A DNA stretch of 64,000 nt from Pyxidicoccus xibeiensis (GCF_024198175.1 NZ_JAJVKV010000010.1:1-64000), one strand, 5' to 3'. Positions 47,226-56,801 are shown, counted from the first letter of the stretch. Notes: generated by a model from the letters alone, not told the origin. A program made the numbers and translations.

Positions 47226-48356
47226 ATGTACGGACTCACCCGCTCGCTCCTCTTCCAGCTCTCCGCGGAGCGCGCGCACCGGCTGGGCATGGCCGGGCTG
47301 CACCAGCTCGGCCGCGCCCGGGACCTCTGTGAGGCCCTGCGCGAGCGCGCGCTCGAGGGCGCCACGCCCGGCATGGCCGTGGAGGTGGCGGGCCTGCGCT
47401 TCGCCCACCCCGTGGCCCTGGCCGCCGGCCTGGACAAGGACGCCGAGGCCGTGGACGGCCTCTTCGCGCTCGGCTTCTCCGCGGTGGAGATTGGCACCCT
47501 CACGCCCCGCCCCCAGCCCGGCAACCCACAGCCGCGCCTGTTCCGCCTCCCGGAGCACCGCGCCGTCATCAACCGGATGGGCTTCAACAACCACGGCGCC
47601 CAGGACGCCGCCACGCGCCTGCGCGCGCGCACGTGGCGCCCCGGCCCGCTGGGCGTGAACATCGGCAAGAACAAGGACACACCGCTGGAGCAGGCGGTGG
47701 ACGACTACGTGGCCTGCGTGGACGCGCTGGGGCCCCTGGGTGACTACGTGGTCGTCAACGCCTCGTCCCCCAACACGCCCGGGCTGCGCAAGCTGCAGGA
47801 GCCCGAGCAGCTGGGCCAGCTGCTGCGCGCGGTGCAGGCGAGGCTGGCCTCGGTGGCGCCCGGCAAGCCGCTCTTCCTCAAGATTGCCCCGGACCTCACG
47901 CCCGAGGCCGTGGACGAGGTGGTGGACGTGGTGCGCGCATGCGGCCTCGCGGGCCTCATCGCCACCAACACCACGGTGGCCCGGCCCTTCGAGCACCCGC
48001 TGGCGAAGGAGGCCGGCGGCCTGTCCGGCGCCCCCGTGCGCGAGGCGGCCAACGCCGTCATCCGCCGCGCGTACCTGCGCAGCGGCGGCGCGCTGCCCAT
48101 CATCGGCGTGGGCGGCGTCTTCACCGCGAAGGACGTCTACGAGAAGCTGCGCGCGGGCGCGTCCGTGGTGCAGGTCTACACGGGCTTCATCTACGAGGGG
48201 CCCGGCATGGTGGGCCGCATCCTCCCCGCCCTGGCCACCCTGCTCGCCCGTGACGGCTTCAAGCAGGTGACGGACGCCATTGGCGCGGATCACCGGGGCC
48301 CCGGCACCACCGCTCCCCCGCCCGCCCCACAGGTGGGGGCTCGGGAGCACGTGTAG
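47226..48356 (+). CDS. pyrD: Dihydroorotate dehydrogenase (quinone), class 2
   Basis: 376 residues. Fourth step of pyrimidine synthesis, passing electrons to quinone. N-terminal amphipathic helix (LLFQLSAERAHRL) anchors to the membrane as in class 2; AAGLDKDAEAV, EIGTLTPRPQPGNPQPRLFRL, VNASSPNTPGLRKLQ (catalytic serine), and GVGGVFTAKDVYEKLRAGASVVQVYTGF bind FMN. Pro-rich tail. ATG directly after the ADA-like gene. Confidence 0.96.
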   Translation: MYGLTRSLLFQLSAERAHRLGMAGLHQLGRARDLCEALRERALEGATPGMAVEVAGLRFAHPVALAAGLDKDAEAVDGLFALGFSAVEIGTLTPRPQPGNPQPRLFRLPEHRAVINRMGFNNHGAQDAATRLRARTWRPGPLGVNIGKNKDTPLEQAVDDYVACVDALGPLGDYVVVNASSPNTPGLRKLQEPEQLGQLLRAVQARLASVAPGKPLFLKIAPDLTPEAVDEVVDVVRACGLAGLIATNTTVARPFEHPLAKEAGGLSGAPVREAANAVIRRAYLRSGGALPIIGVGGVFTAKDVYEKLRAGASVVQVYTGFIYEGPGMVGRILPALATLLARDGFKQVTDAIGADHRGPGTTAPPPAPQVGAREHV

Positions 48357-48380
48357 GCCGGCGACCAGGGACTTCGGGAC

Positions 48381-48427
48381 AAAAAAATGAGCGCTCGCCG
48401 GCGCCTTGGAGTTTCACCGGCGAGCGC
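48381..48427 (-). terminator. Rho-independent terminator of the DUF4097-like gene
   Basis: Eleven-pair stem (GCGCTCGCCGG with CCGGCGAGCGC) and a 15-base loop, followed on the minus strand by TCATTTTTTTG. Lies about 32 bases after the stop at 48459. Confidence 0.8.
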
Positions 48428-48458
48428 CCCGGGCCCAGTGCTTGACGGGCCTCGAAAG

Positions 48459-49148
48459 CTATTCCTGGACGGAGAGCGAGCCGCCCACCGTCGTCACTTC
48501 CACAGCCTGGGAGCCGGCGCCGTAGGTCTTTTCCTGAGACCCGAGCGCTACCGTGCTCCCGTTGAAACGGCCTCCCACCGAGGTGAATTCCACCCTGGCA
48601 TCCGCCTTTGCCGGCAGCTTCAGCCGGACATCCCCGCCTACCGTGCTCACAGAAGTAGTCACGACCTTCCGCGGCGCCAACACCACCTCACCATCAACGG
48701 AGCTCACCGACAGCTGTCGCTCCGAGCCGTTGATTTCCACACGGCCGTTGACGGTCGAAATCTCCTGCTCCCCCACAACCCCCGCCACCGTCACCGGAGA
48801 ACTCACTGCGGATACGTGCAGCTCCGTCCCTCTTGGCACCTTCACCGTGAAACGGACCGGATTCCGGTCCCCCAGGCAGCGGCGCTGCTCCGCCTCACAC
48901 TTCCCGCAGCACACCTGCGCCCGAATCACGTCGCCCTTCTGGACAACCTCGACCTCTACTTCGTTCCGCGACTTCTCCGGGCCTTCCCGAACCACCTCGA
49001 AAACCACGCTATTCCCGTCTACCGCATCCACCCGGACCGCGCCATCAACATTGGCGATGTGGACCTCCGGAGTGCCATCCGTTTCAAACTTCCACGTCTG
49101 GGATGTTGCCGGGGCAGCAGCCAGCACGAGCAGCAGGGCGAGATGCAT
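48459..49148 (-). CDS. Exported DUF4097-like beta-strand-repeat protein
   Basis: 229 residues. Signal peptide (MHLALLLVLAAAPATSQ) and a mature part of repeated short beta-strands, ISTVNGRVEINGS, LSVSSVDGEVVLA, VSTVGGDVRLKLP, typical of the DUF4097/adhesin-like beta-solenoid. Cys pairs (CCGKCEAEQRRC) give likely disulphides. No partner indicated. Promoter not identified in the 114-base gap. Confidence 0.78.
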   Translation of the reverse strand: MHLALLLVLAAAPATSQTWKFETDGTPEVHIANVDGAVRVDAVDGNSVVFEVVREGPEKSRNEVEVEVVQKGDVIRAQVCCGKCEAEQRRCLGDRNPVRFTVKVPRGTELHVSAVSSPVTVAGVVGEQEISTVNGRVEINGSERQLSVSSVDGEVVLAPRKVVTTSVSTVGGDVRLKLPAKADARVEFTSVGGRFNGSTVALGSQEKTYGAGSQAVEVTTVGGSLSVQE

Positions 49149-49262
49149 GGGAGGTCCTCGGTAGGGGTGACAGTCCCCCCTCCCTACGGTCTCCCCTGCC
49201 CGTGATTGCGACCCACGGCGCGGAAGTATCCACGCCGGTCTGACATGCGGCCTGACAAGCCC

Positions 49263-50396
49263 TCAGGTGCCAGTGCCCCGGGCCACCCGCTGGTAGAGGG
49301 CGTCGTGCAGCCGGACCATCTTCTCCAGCGACAGCTCGCGCCTGACGAACTCGCGCGCGGCCCGCCCAAATCCTCTTGCCTTCTCGGGATTCGAGAGGAG
49401 CTGGGTGAAGGCCTGGGCGAGCTGGGCGGGCTGCTCGGGTGGGACGACGAGGCCGCGCTCGCCGTCGAGGACGAGGTCGGTGTTGCCGCCCACGCGGGTG
49501 ACGACCATGGGGAGCCCCGCGGCCATGCCCTCCATGACGGCGTTGGACATGCCCTCCGCGGTGGAGCACAGCACGCCGAAGGTGGCGCGCGCGTAGATGG
49601 CGGGCACGTCCGGGCGGTGGCGCAGGAAGTGGACGGTGTCGGACACGCCCAGCTCCCCGGCCAGCCGCTCCAGCTCGGGCCGGCGGGGGCCATCTCCGAC
49701 CAGCCAGGCATGGAGCGGCGTACCGGCGTGGCGGAGCATGGCCAGCGCGACGAGCAGGTCCTCCTGCCGCTTCACCGGGTGGTTCATGTTGGCCACGTGG
49801 ACCACCACCGGCGCGCCGCGCGTGTCCGGCAGGGGGCCCTTGAGGCCCTCGCGCACGCGGGCGTCGAAGCGCGGCAAGTCCAGGCCGTTGTGGATGACGG
49901 ACACGCGAGAGGCGGGCAGGCCCTCGTCGTTGACGAGCATCCCCCGGATGGCCTCCGCGTTGGCCACCACGTGGTCCGCCAGGCCCGTCAGCTTCGCGTG
50001 CACCAGGCGCCGCGCCCGGCCCTGCCAGTGCGACAGGTCCAGCCGGCCGACGATGACCTTCGCCCCCGCCAGCTTCGCGGCCGGCACGGCGATGAGCGTG
50101 GAGTAGAAGTCATGCACGTGGACGAGCTCCACGCGGTGCGCCTTCAGCCACTTCGCCATCCGGTACACCTGGTACGCGGTGTTGGGCTGGGCCACCGAGC
50201 CCTTCAGCGGGAAGGACTCCGGCGCATGGCCCAGCTTCCACACCGCCCCCATGAGCGGCCCCGCGTCCTCCAGCACGGAGACCTGGAGCCGGTAGCTGGA
50301 GGGCAGGCCCCGCAGCAACTCCAGCACCTGCACCTCCGTGCCACCGATATGGAACGACCGGGTGAACTGCACCAGGCGGAGGGGCTCCCGCCCCAT
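49263..50396 (-). CDS. Glycosyltransferase family 4-like
   Basis: 377 residues. GT-B fold glycosyltransferase: FTRSFHIGGTEVQVLELLRGL is the GT4 N-terminal domain, VVANAEAIRGMLVNDEGLPASRVSVIHNGLDLPRF the linker motif, and EGMSNAVMEGMAAGLPMVVTRVGGNTDLV the sugar-nucleotide site with the E-x7-E motif. The ATG at 50396 has GAGGAGG 5 bases upstream; a further ATG is 21 bases earlier. 11 bases after the O-antigen-ligase-like gene, so both act on the same surface glycan. Confidence 0.9.
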   Translation of the reverse strand: MGREPLRLVQFTRSFHIGGTEVQVLELLRGLPSSYRLQVSVLEDAGPLMGAVWKLGHAPESFPLKGSVAQPNTAYQVYRMAKWLKAHRVELVHVHDFYSTLIAVPAAKLAGAKVIVGRLDLSHWQGRARRLVHAKLTGLADHVVANAEAIRGMLVNDEGLPASRVSVIHNGLDLPRFDARVREGLKGPLPDTRGAPVVVHVANMNHPVKRQEDLLVALAMLRHAGTPLHAWLVGDGPRRPELERLAGELGVSDTVHFLRHRPDVPAIYARATFGVLCSTAEGMSNAVMEGMAAGLPMVVTRVGGNTDLVLDGERGLVVPPEQPAQLAQAFTQLLSNPEKARGFGRAAREFVRRELSLEKMVRLHDALYQRVARGTGT

Positions 50397-50406
50397 CCGC
50401 ACCTCC

Positions 50407-51699
50407 TCACGCCGCATGTCCGGACCCCTCCCACGACGCCACCACCGGCCCACCGGGAGCCGGAACCTTCCCCACCGCCAACGAAGTCGAAGTGGCCTCC
50501 GCCGTGCGCGCAATCCGATGCGCCGCCGCCGCCAGGCCGAAGAGGACGTAGCAGTGCGCGGACAGGATGTAGCCGGAGAACAAGTCGCAGACGAGGTAGC
50601 CCACCACCGACGCGGACAGCGCCCGCGCCAGCCAGCCCATCTGCTTGTCCCGCGACGCCTCGAAGGCGCCTCCCGCGGCCCCGCCCGCGAACACCAGGAA
50701 GAACGCCAGGCCCACCCAGCCCAGCTCTCCCACCACGTCCAGGAAGATGTTGTGCGCCACGTAGGCCCGGCGCGCCTCGGGCGGCGCGTACAGCGGCCAC
50801 GCGTAGCGGAAGCTGCCCGCGCCCACGCCCAGCAGCGGCTTGTCCAGGCTGATGCGGCTGGCCACCTGCCACGCGTACACGCGGCCCATGGCGGACGCAT
50901 CCTCCTGGAACGACGCCACCGTCTCGTTGCGCTGCCAGAAGCTCTGCGGGGCGAAGACCAGCAGGCCCAGCACGAAGAGCGAGCCCACCACCATCGCCTG
51001 GATGCGCCGCTTCTCGCGCACGGCCCACAGCGCCATCGCCACCGACAGGCCGATGAAGCCACCGCGCGAGTGCGACAGGACGATGGCCGTCACCGCCAGC
51101 ACCGCCGCCGCCAGGCACGCCAGCCGCCACACCCACGCGCTGCCCTTGCGCGCCACGAAGGCCACCGCCAGCGGCACCACCAGCGCCAGGTTCATGGCCA
51201 TGTGGTTCGGGTCCGCGTACACGCCCACCCACCGCGCGCGGAAGCCCTCCACCAGGTCCACGCCCGTGAAGTACCAGTCGATGACGCCGATGGACGTCAC
51301 CACCGACGCCAGCACCATGGCCCCGGCCATCACCGCCAGCCGGCGGCCGGTGGTGATGACGTTGACGATGGTGAGGTAGATGGCCGTCAGCTTCAGCAGC
51401 TCGATGCCCGTGGCCTGCGTCACCTCGGGGTTGAGCGACCACGAGATGGAGGCCACCGCGAGCGTGGAGAAGCCGATCAGCGCCAGCCCCCGCGAGCCGT
51501 CCACGTAGAGCGGCTCCGCCCGCCCCAGCCTGCGCATCACCATCAACCCGGCGGCCAGACCGGACGTCACCAGCGCCAGCCGCAGCGGTGCGAGCGCGGG
51601 AATCCACTCACCCGGCACTGCGTACATCACCGCCGCGAACGCGGTCAGCGCATAGAAGGCCCACAAATCACGGCGCTGCCCCAGTTCACCCGGCACCAT
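50407..51699 (-). CDS. O-antigen ligase/polymerase-family membrane protein
   Basis: 430 residues, about twelve membrane helices. The Wzy_C/WaaL-like signature is in the middle: GVYADPNHMAMNLALVVPLAVAF and SHSRGGFIGLSVAMALW, with GVGAGSFRYAWPLYAPPEARRAYVAHNIFLDVVGELGWVGL as the large periplasmic loop (conserved His and Arg). Joins or polymerises glycan on a lipid carrier. First gene of the pair with the GT4. Whether ligase or polymerase is not decidable here. Confidence 0.83.
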   Translation of the reverse strand: MVPGELGQRRDLWAFYALTAFAAVMYAVPGEWIPALAPLRLALVTSGLAAGLMVMRRLGRAEPLYVDGSRGLALIGFSTLAVASISWSLNPEVTQATGIELLKLTAIYLTIVNVITTGRRLAVMAGAMVLASVVTSIGVIDWYFTGVDLVEGFRARWVGVYADPNHMAMNLALVVPLAVAFVARKGSAWVWRLACLAAAVLAVTAIVLSHSRGGFIGLSVAMALWAVREKRRIQAMVVGSLFVLGLLVFAPQSFWQRNETVASFQEDASAMGRVYAWQVASRISLDKPLLGVGAGSFRYAWPLYAPPEARRAYVAHNIFLDVVGELGWVGLAFFLVFAGGAAGGAFEASRDKQMGWLARALSASVVGYLVCDLFSGYILSAHCYVLFGLAAAAHRIARTAEATSTSLAVGKVPAPGGPVVASWEGSGHAA

Positions 51700-51806
51700 T
51701 CCCTCCGCCTCCTGGCAGTTGCCTCGCGTACAGTCGCGCGCCCTGCCTCAAGCAGAGGGCATGCCAGCGGAGCCGCCGGGCAAAGCCCTGGATCTTCTAC
51801 GCTTGG

Positions 51807-51836
51807 CTGGCCACCCCGAGCGCCGGGGTGGGCCAG
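51807..51836 (-). terminator. Hairpin between DUF6178 and O-antigen ligase genes
   Basis: CTGGCCACCCCG pairs with CGGGGTGGGCCAG (one bulged G, five-base loop), about 12 bases after the DUF6178 stop. No T-run after the stem, so it is a possible terminator only. Confidence 0.45.
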
Positions 51837-51847
51837 GACTGAAAAAG

Positions 51848-53521
51848 CTACGGCACCGGGTGGCTCTCCATCGGCAGCACCGCGGAGGCGATGGGGTCCA
51901 GCCTTCCCTCCTGGAGCCACGCGGCGCCCAGCTCGGAGACCAGGCGGCCGAGCGTCAACGTCACCAGGCGCCGCAGCTCGCCCCGGGCCTCCGGGGGCAC
52001 CGCGCCCTCCAGGCCCGCCAGGGCCCGCTCCGCGGCGGAGGCGCGCACCCGGGGCTCCTCCGGCGTGCCCTCCACCAGGCGCTGCCCCAGCTCCACCGTG
52101 CGGCCCAGCGGCACCGGCCGCGCGTCCGCCCGGCCCTCCAGCACCGCCATGGCCACCACCGCCGCCAGCAGGCGCTCCAGGCCCAGCGTCTCCAGCGGCA
52201 CGCCGAAGCGGGCCACCGCCTCGCGCGCCGAGGCCTCGGAGCCGCCCAGCACCGCGTGGAAGAGCGCCACCTGGGCCTCGGCGCGGGCCAGCAGCGCCTC
52301 GCTGGAGGCCACCTCGCGAAGGGAGCGGAACGGCACGGGCTCGGCGCCATCCACCCGCAGCGCGCGGCGGGGCCGCTTGCGGCGGAGCGCTTCGATGGCG
52401 GCGGCCTCCTCCGGCAGCACCATCAGCACGCCCTCCAGCAGGGCGCCCGGCGCCTTCACCAGCCGGTCCGCGCGGAACTTGAGCTGGAGGGTCAGCGTGA
52501 AGCCCACCTGGAAGACGCGGCGCAGCGGCGTGTCCCGCAGCACGTCCGTGGCGCGGCCCGGGTCCGCCGCCGTCAGGTGCTCCAGGCCCAGCGACAGGTA
52601 GTCGCGGACCATCTCTCCCACCCGGCGCGTGGCGTCCAGGTCACCGGGGTCCGCCAGCTCCGCCACCAGCGCGGCGTTGGCCACGCCCCGCAGCTCGTCC
52701 TCGGCGTTCTCCCGCTCCAGCATCGTCAGCCCGCGGAAGGCCGCCTCCAGGTAGTCCACGTGCCCGCCCGTGGCCGCCAGCGCGGCGCCCGGCGCACGCG
52801 TGACGTCCGGTGCGGGGGGCACGTCCACGCGGCTGAACAGGGCCACCGCGTCCTCCAGCGACGGGAAGCCCAGGTCCAGCAGGCGGCCCCGGCGGAACTG
52901 GAAGGCGCTCTCCTCCATCTCGCTGGGAATCTCCCAGCGCACGGCCTCGAAGAGGCGCACGGCCTCGAAGGGGTTCTCCGCGATGAGGTCGTTGACGAGC
53001 GAGCGCATCGCGGACATCTCCACGCCCTCGAGCTTGAACTCCACGAGGTAGCGGCCCTCGGGCGTCTCCATCGTCACGCCCTGCGGGTTGACGTCCGGGT
53101 TCTCCTCGAGGTCATGCACCTCGGTGAACTCGCGCAGGAGGTACTCCACCACCTCCAGGTCCACCGCGTGCACCTTGCGAAGGAACTCCTCGGCGTCATC
53201 CACCCCGCCGCGCGCGGCGCGCAGCCAGGTGAGCACCGCGTGCGGGTCCAGCTTGTCGCGCTGCCAGCCGCCCAGGTCCACGAAGGCGCGGAACTGCGCG
53301 GGCGACGCGAGCTGCACCAGCTCCGTCGCGTCCGCCAGCCCCAGCTCCTGGATGGTGACGTAGAGGTCCTCCGGTGGAAGCGAGCGCACCAGCTTGCGCG
53401 CGTCGGGGGCCTCCAGGAGGGCATCCACCCGCTGACGCGGGGACAACCTCATCAGCCGCTGACGCAGCTCGCGCGGGGCGAGCTGCGCGTCCCTGCCATT
53501 TCCCTTGCCGTTTTCAGACAC
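51848..53521 (-). CDS. DUF6178-family protein
   Basis: 557 residues. No signal peptide. Helix-rich throughout: RLMRLSPRQRVDALLEAPDARKLVRSLPPEDLYVTIQELGLADATELVQLASPAQFRAFVDLGGWQRDKLDP is the family's N-terminal repeat and ENPFEAVRLFEAVRWEIPSEMEESAFQFRRGRLLDLGF another conserved stretch. DUF6178 proteins are restricted largely to delta-proteobacteria-like phyla and have no known function. Separated by hairpins from both neighbours. Confidence 0.8.
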   Translation of the reverse strand: MSENGKGNGRDAQLAPRELRQRLMRLSPRQRVDALLEAPDARKLVRSLPPEDLYVTIQELGLADATELVQLASPAQFRAFVDLGGWQRDKLDPHAVLTWLRAARGGVDDAEEFLRKVHAVDLEVVEYLLREFTEVHDLEENPDVNPQGVTMETPEGRYLVEFKLEGVEMSAMRSLVNDLIAENPFEAVRLFEAVRWEIPSEMEESAFQFRRGRLLDLGFPSLEDAVALFSRVDVPPAPDVTRAPGAALAATGGHVDYLEAAFRGLTMLERENAEDELRGVANAALVAELADPGDLDATRRVGEMVRDYLSLGLEHLTAADPGRATDVLRDTPLRRVFQVGFTLTLQLKFRADRLVKAPGALLEGVLMVLPEEAAAIEALRRKRPRRALRVDGAEPVPFRSLREVASSEALLARAEAQVALFHAVLGGSEASAREAVARFGVPLETLGLERLLAAVVAMAVLEGRADARPVPLGRTVELGQRLVEGTPEEPRVRASAAERALAGLEGAVPPEARGELRRLVTLTLGRLVSELGAAWLQEGRLDPIASAVLPMESHPVP

Positions 53522-53540
53522 GGCGGGGTGCCTACCACAC

Positions 53541-53561
53541 CCCCTCCCGGGTCGGGAGGGG
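53541..53561. terminator. Short hairpin
   Basis: CCCCTCCC/GGGAGGGG, eight pairs, five-base loop, just upstream of DUF6178 and downstream of the propeller gene (both minus). Tail not T-rich. Confidence 0.4.
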
Positions 53562-53575
53562 AACGCACCCGGGAA

Positions 53576-53606
53576 AGGCGGCTACCCGACTGCGGGGCAG
53601 CCGCCT
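53576..53606 (-). terminator. Hairpin after the beta-propeller gene
   Basis: AGGCGGCT/AGCCGCCT, eight exact pairs, 15-base loop, then TTTCCC on the minus strand, 10 bases after the stop. Confidence 0.5.
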
Positions 53607-53615
53607 GCTCCTACG

Positions 53616-55556
53616 TTACCTGATGACGATGTCGCACTCGAAGCTGACGTCGAACGACTTCAGCCGGGGGGTGTTGCCCAGCACGCGGTCGGTGGAGCGC
53701 AGCTCGAACTCGATGCGCAGGTAGTTGCCCTTGCTGATGCCCGCCGCCACCAGGTCCACCGGCTGGGAGACGAACGGCCCCTTCCGGTTCGCCGGGTTGT
53801 CCAGCCCATCACGCCGGTTGGACGCGGTGATGTAGACGTTCATGTCCGTGCCCGGCGGCTTCACCACGTCCCACGTGGCCGTGCGCCAGATGGTGTTGCT
53901 GCCGCAGCCGGTGAAGACCTGCTTGTACGTCCCGGACGGCGCGGTGAAGTTGCGCAGCTGGTAGCCCGTGAAGTCCGAGTACGTGTACAGGCCGCTGCTC
54001 TGCCGCGCCGTGCGCAGGACGGCGCCCGAGTCCCGGTCCACGCGGATGACGTTGCCGGAGTTGTTGTTCACCCACGGGTGGTTGTCCGCGTCCAGGCCCA
54101 CGCCGATGGCCGTGGCCGAGGCGCTGTCCGTCGCGTCGATGAAGTCCGCCTGCTGCGCGTCCGACACCTGGAACTTCTTGATGGCGCCCGTGTCGCCGTT
54201 GAAGCCGATGAGCTGCGAGGTGTTGCGCACCTGCGCGTCGTCGCCGGGCAGGGTGCCCCGGTCCGAGCTCATCCAGATGAAGCCCTCGGAGTCCGCCGCG
54301 ATGCCGCGCCCGCGCCGCATCTTCGTGTTGATCTGGCTGATGGCGCCGGAGAAGTCGAACATCCGCCACTCACCCAGGGCCGTGGACAGGCCATTGTGGG
54401 TGTAGCGGAACGCCTTGGCCCCGGATTCCCAGCCGGCGACCCACACCCGGTCCTGGCCGTCCACCGCGAGGCCGTACGCGCCGGAGCTGCCCAGGGTCGA
54501 CGGCGGCGAGATGAACGCCTTGTTGTCGATGCGCACCACCGCGCCGTTGCCCGTGTCCACGAGCGCCAGCTTCAGCGGGTTCAGGCTGGCGGACACCATC
54601 CACAGGCGCTGCTGCCGGTCGATGGCCGCGCCGTACGGGCCCGCGCCCGCCTGGAAGACCTCGATGTCCATGGCGCCCGCGCTGTTGACGGGCACCTGCT
54701 GGCCGTTGTCCGGGTCCAGCTTGATGAGTCGCGCGTTGGCCCAGATGCCCACCCAGATGTCACCCGCGCTGCCCTCGATGCCCTGGCCAATGGCCATGGC
54801 GCGCGCCTTGACGGCGTCCGTGCTGGCCGGGCCCACCGGGGTGCTGAACAGGAGGCACTCGTCGTACTGCGTCGGGTCCGTCCAGTTCTGCGGGATGATC
54901 ATCTCCGTGGCCGGGTCGATGCGGCCGTCGCCGTTCTTGTCCTCGCTCGTCTGGATGCCGGCGATGCCGTTGCGCTCCCGGCAGTAGGCCTTGCTGTTGG
55001 AGATCTTCGTCACCGAGCCCTGCACGCCCACCGCGCGGTTGGCCACCCACACGTCACCGAAGAGGTCCACCGCGGTGCGGCTGGGGTTGTTGCCCTCGTT
55101 GCCGCGCAGGCCGTTGGGCATGCCCTTGCCGTCCACCGGGATGACGGCGTGGTAGCGCCCCACCTCGTTGCCCGTGCGCGTGTCGAACTTGGACACCGTG
55201 CCCGCGTTGTTGTTCGCAATCCACGCGAAGGCCAGCGCCGTGCTGCCGCCGCCCAGGATGATGGCCCCGTCCGTCGGGTCTACCTGCACGCCATCCACGA
55301 TGACGGAGCCGTTGGACACGCCCCCGTCCAGGTCGAACCCGCCGGGCGGCACGCCCACCACGGGGCCACCGTCCGAGCTCGGCCCCGGCCCACCGTCGGG
55401 GCCGCCCGTGCCGCCGCCGTCGGTGCCGCTGTCCTGGTTCGTCTGGGGGTTTCCGCCGCCGGGGCCGGCGTCCGGCTTCCCTGCCCCGTTGCCCGAGCTA
55501 CAGGCCGTGAAAGCCACCGTGGCCAGCACGGCGGCCAGAAGAAACTGTTGGCGCAT
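53616..55556 (-). CDS. Beta-propeller lipoprotein
   Basis: 646 residues. Lipobox Cys19 (AFTAC), then a Gly/Pro/Asp-rich linker, then blades with repeated SKFDTRTGNEVGRYHAV, DLFGDVWVANRAVG, AVDGQDRVWVAGWESG, DADNHPWVNNNSGNVIRVDRDSGAV, i.e. the D-x-x-G-x-V-W-V pattern of Vgb/NHL-type propellers. The final ~130 residues are a separate strand-rich domain (GTYKQVFTGCGSNTIWRTATW...). Probably ligand- or polymer-binding outside the cell. An EF-hand-like DKNGDGRIDPATE suggests calcium. Confidence 0.8.
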   Translation of the reverse strand: MRQQFLLAAVLATVAFTACSSGNGAGKPDAGPGGGNPQTNQDSGTDGGGTGGPDGGPGPSSDGGPVVGVPPGGFDLDGGVSNGSVIVDGVQVDPTDGAIILGGGSTALAFAWIANNNAGTVSKFDTRTGNEVGRYHAVIPVDGKGMPNGLRGNEGNNPSRTAVDLFGDVWVANRAVGVQGSVTKISNSKAYCRERNGIAGIQTSEDKNGDGRIDPATEMIIPQNWTDPTQYDECLLFSTPVGPASTDAVKARAMAIGQGIEGSAGDIWVGIWANARLIKLDPDNGQQVPVNSAGAMDIEVFQAGAGPYGAAIDRQQRLWMVSASLNPLKLALVDTGNGAVVRIDNKAFISPPSTLGSSGAYGLAVDGQDRVWVAGWESGAKAFRYTHNGLSTALGEWRMFDFSGAISQINTKMRRGRGIAADSEGFIWMSSDRGTLPGDDAQVRNTSQLIGFNGDTGAIKKFQVSDAQQADFIDATDSASATAIGVGLDADNHPWVNNNSGNVIRVDRDSGAVLRTARQSSGLYTYSDFTGYQLRNFTAPSGTYKQVFTGCGSNTIWRTATWDVVKPPGTDMNVYITASNRRDGLDNPANRKGPFVSQPVDLVAAGISKGNYLRIEFELRSTDRVLGNTPRLKSFDVSFECDIVIR

Positions 55557-55654
55557 GATGAGACCTCCTGCGCCGCAAATGGCGCGAAGCTGCCCCCCCT
55601 CAGAGGGGATGAGGAAACCGTGGAACGTCGTGGCAGGTCAACCCTGACGCCGGG

Positions 55655-56275
55655 TCACACCCGGGTTGACTTCCCGAAGGAAGCCAGCAGCGCCTTCCAG
55701 ACTTCATCCACACCGAGCTTTTCCGTCGCGGAGAACGGGAGGATGACCTCCAGGGGCAGGTCCATCGCCTTGGAGAGCTCCAGCATGCGGGGCTTGCGCT
55801 GGGACTTGGTGAGGCGGTCCACCTTGGTGGCCACGACGAGGATGCGGCGGTTGTGGGCCTGGAGGTAGTCGAGCGTGGCCAGGTCGTCGGGGGTAGGGCC
55901 CACCTCCGCGTCGATGATGCTGACCACGGCCTCCAGGCGGTGGCGCTTCTCGAGGTAGGTGGTGATCATCTTCTCCCACTGGACCTTGTCCGACTTGCTG
56001 GCCTTGGCGAAGCCATAGCCCGGCAGGTCACACAGGCGCACCTGGTGGCGGATGCTGCCCCACTCCAGGTCCACGTCGAAGAAGTTGAGCGTCCGGGTGC
56101 GGCCGGGGGTGTTCGACACGCGCACCAGCTTCTTGCGGCCGGTGAGGGCGTTGATCATGGACGACTTGCCCACATTGGAGCGGCCGACGAAGGCCACCTC
56201 CGCGGTGTGGCCGGGCGGGTAGCCCTTGGGCTCAACGGCGGTGACGACAAAACGGGCGTCGAGGACCTTGATCAC
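55655..56275 (-). CDS. engB: Ribosome-biogenesis GTPase EngB/YsxC
   Basis: 206 residues from a GTG. Small TRAFAC GTPase needed for 50S assembly. G1 GRSNVGKS at 31-38, NTPGRTRTLNFF (G2), DLPGYGFA (G3), TKVD (G4) and SATEKLGVDEVW (G5). The ATG-initiated longer reading adds only a Pro-rich segment inside the previous gene; the GTG 4 bases after the cytochrome stop was chosen. Confidence 0.93.
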   Translation of the reverse strand: MIKVLDARFVVTAVEPKGYPPGHTAEVAFVGRSNVGKSSMINALTGRKKLVRVSNTPGRTRTLNFFDVDLEWGSIRHQVRLCDLPGYGFAKASKSDKVQWEKMITTYLEKRHRLEAVVSIIDAEVGPTPDDLATLDYLQAHNRRILVVATKVDRLTKSQRKPRMLELSKAMDLPLEVILPFSATEKLGVDEVWKALLASFGKSTRV

Positions 56276-56279
56276 GCAA

Positions 56280-56801
56280 TCACTTCTTGGCGCTGGCGGG
56301 GGGAGGCGCCGTGGAGGAGGTGGTAGAGGCATCCGCCCGGCCCGCGCGGCGGGCGCGCTCCGCGGACCAGTGGTCGATGGCCTTGAGCGACTCCTTGAAG
56401 TCGAACGGCCGGAGGGAGGGCGAGGAGGCGTCGTGGCAGGAGCGGCACTGCCGCTCGGACGGGTCCACCAGGCCCACCAGGCGCGCCAGCTCCGAGTCCT
56501 TCATCACGTACTCGGGCGAGTAGTACTGGCCGCCGCCGTGGCACGTCTCACAGGTGACGCTGGCCATGGTCTGCGTGGCCTGGTCCGGCGAGTGGCACGA
56601 CACGCAGCGCCCGTCCTTCTGCTGCTGCTCGGAGAGTGAGTTCTCCGCACGGGCGTGCTTGGACTGCATCCAGGCCTCGTAGGCCTCGGGGTGGCAGCCC
56701 TTGCAGCTGTCCGGTCCGACGAAGTCGGCGGCCCCGGAGGTACCCTGGAAGGCGAAGGTGAGCACGAGGAGGGGCAGGATCCTGGAGCCAGGAGCGCGCA
56801 T
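56280..56801 (-). CDS. Exported tetrahaem cytochrome c
   Basis: 173 residues. Signal peptide (MRAPGSRILPLLVLTFAFQGTSGA). Four CxxCH haem sites at 33-37 (CKGCH), 66-70 (CVSCH), 84-88 (CETCH) and 119-123 (CRSCH), as in cytochrome c554-type proteins; SCKGCHPEAYEAWMQSKHARA is the standard entry motif. C-terminal ~35 residues are disordered. Redox partner unknown. The stop is 4 bases before the engB start, so both are co-transcribed. Confidence 0.88.
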   Translation of the reverse strand: MRAPGSRILPLLVLTFAFQGTSGAADFVGPDSCKGCHPEAYEAWMQSKHARAENSLSEQQQKDGRCVSCHSPDQATQTMASVTCETCHGGGQYYSPEYVMKDSELARLVGLVDPSERQCRSCHDASSPSLRPFDFKESLKAIDHWSAERARRAGRADASTTSSTAPPPASAKK

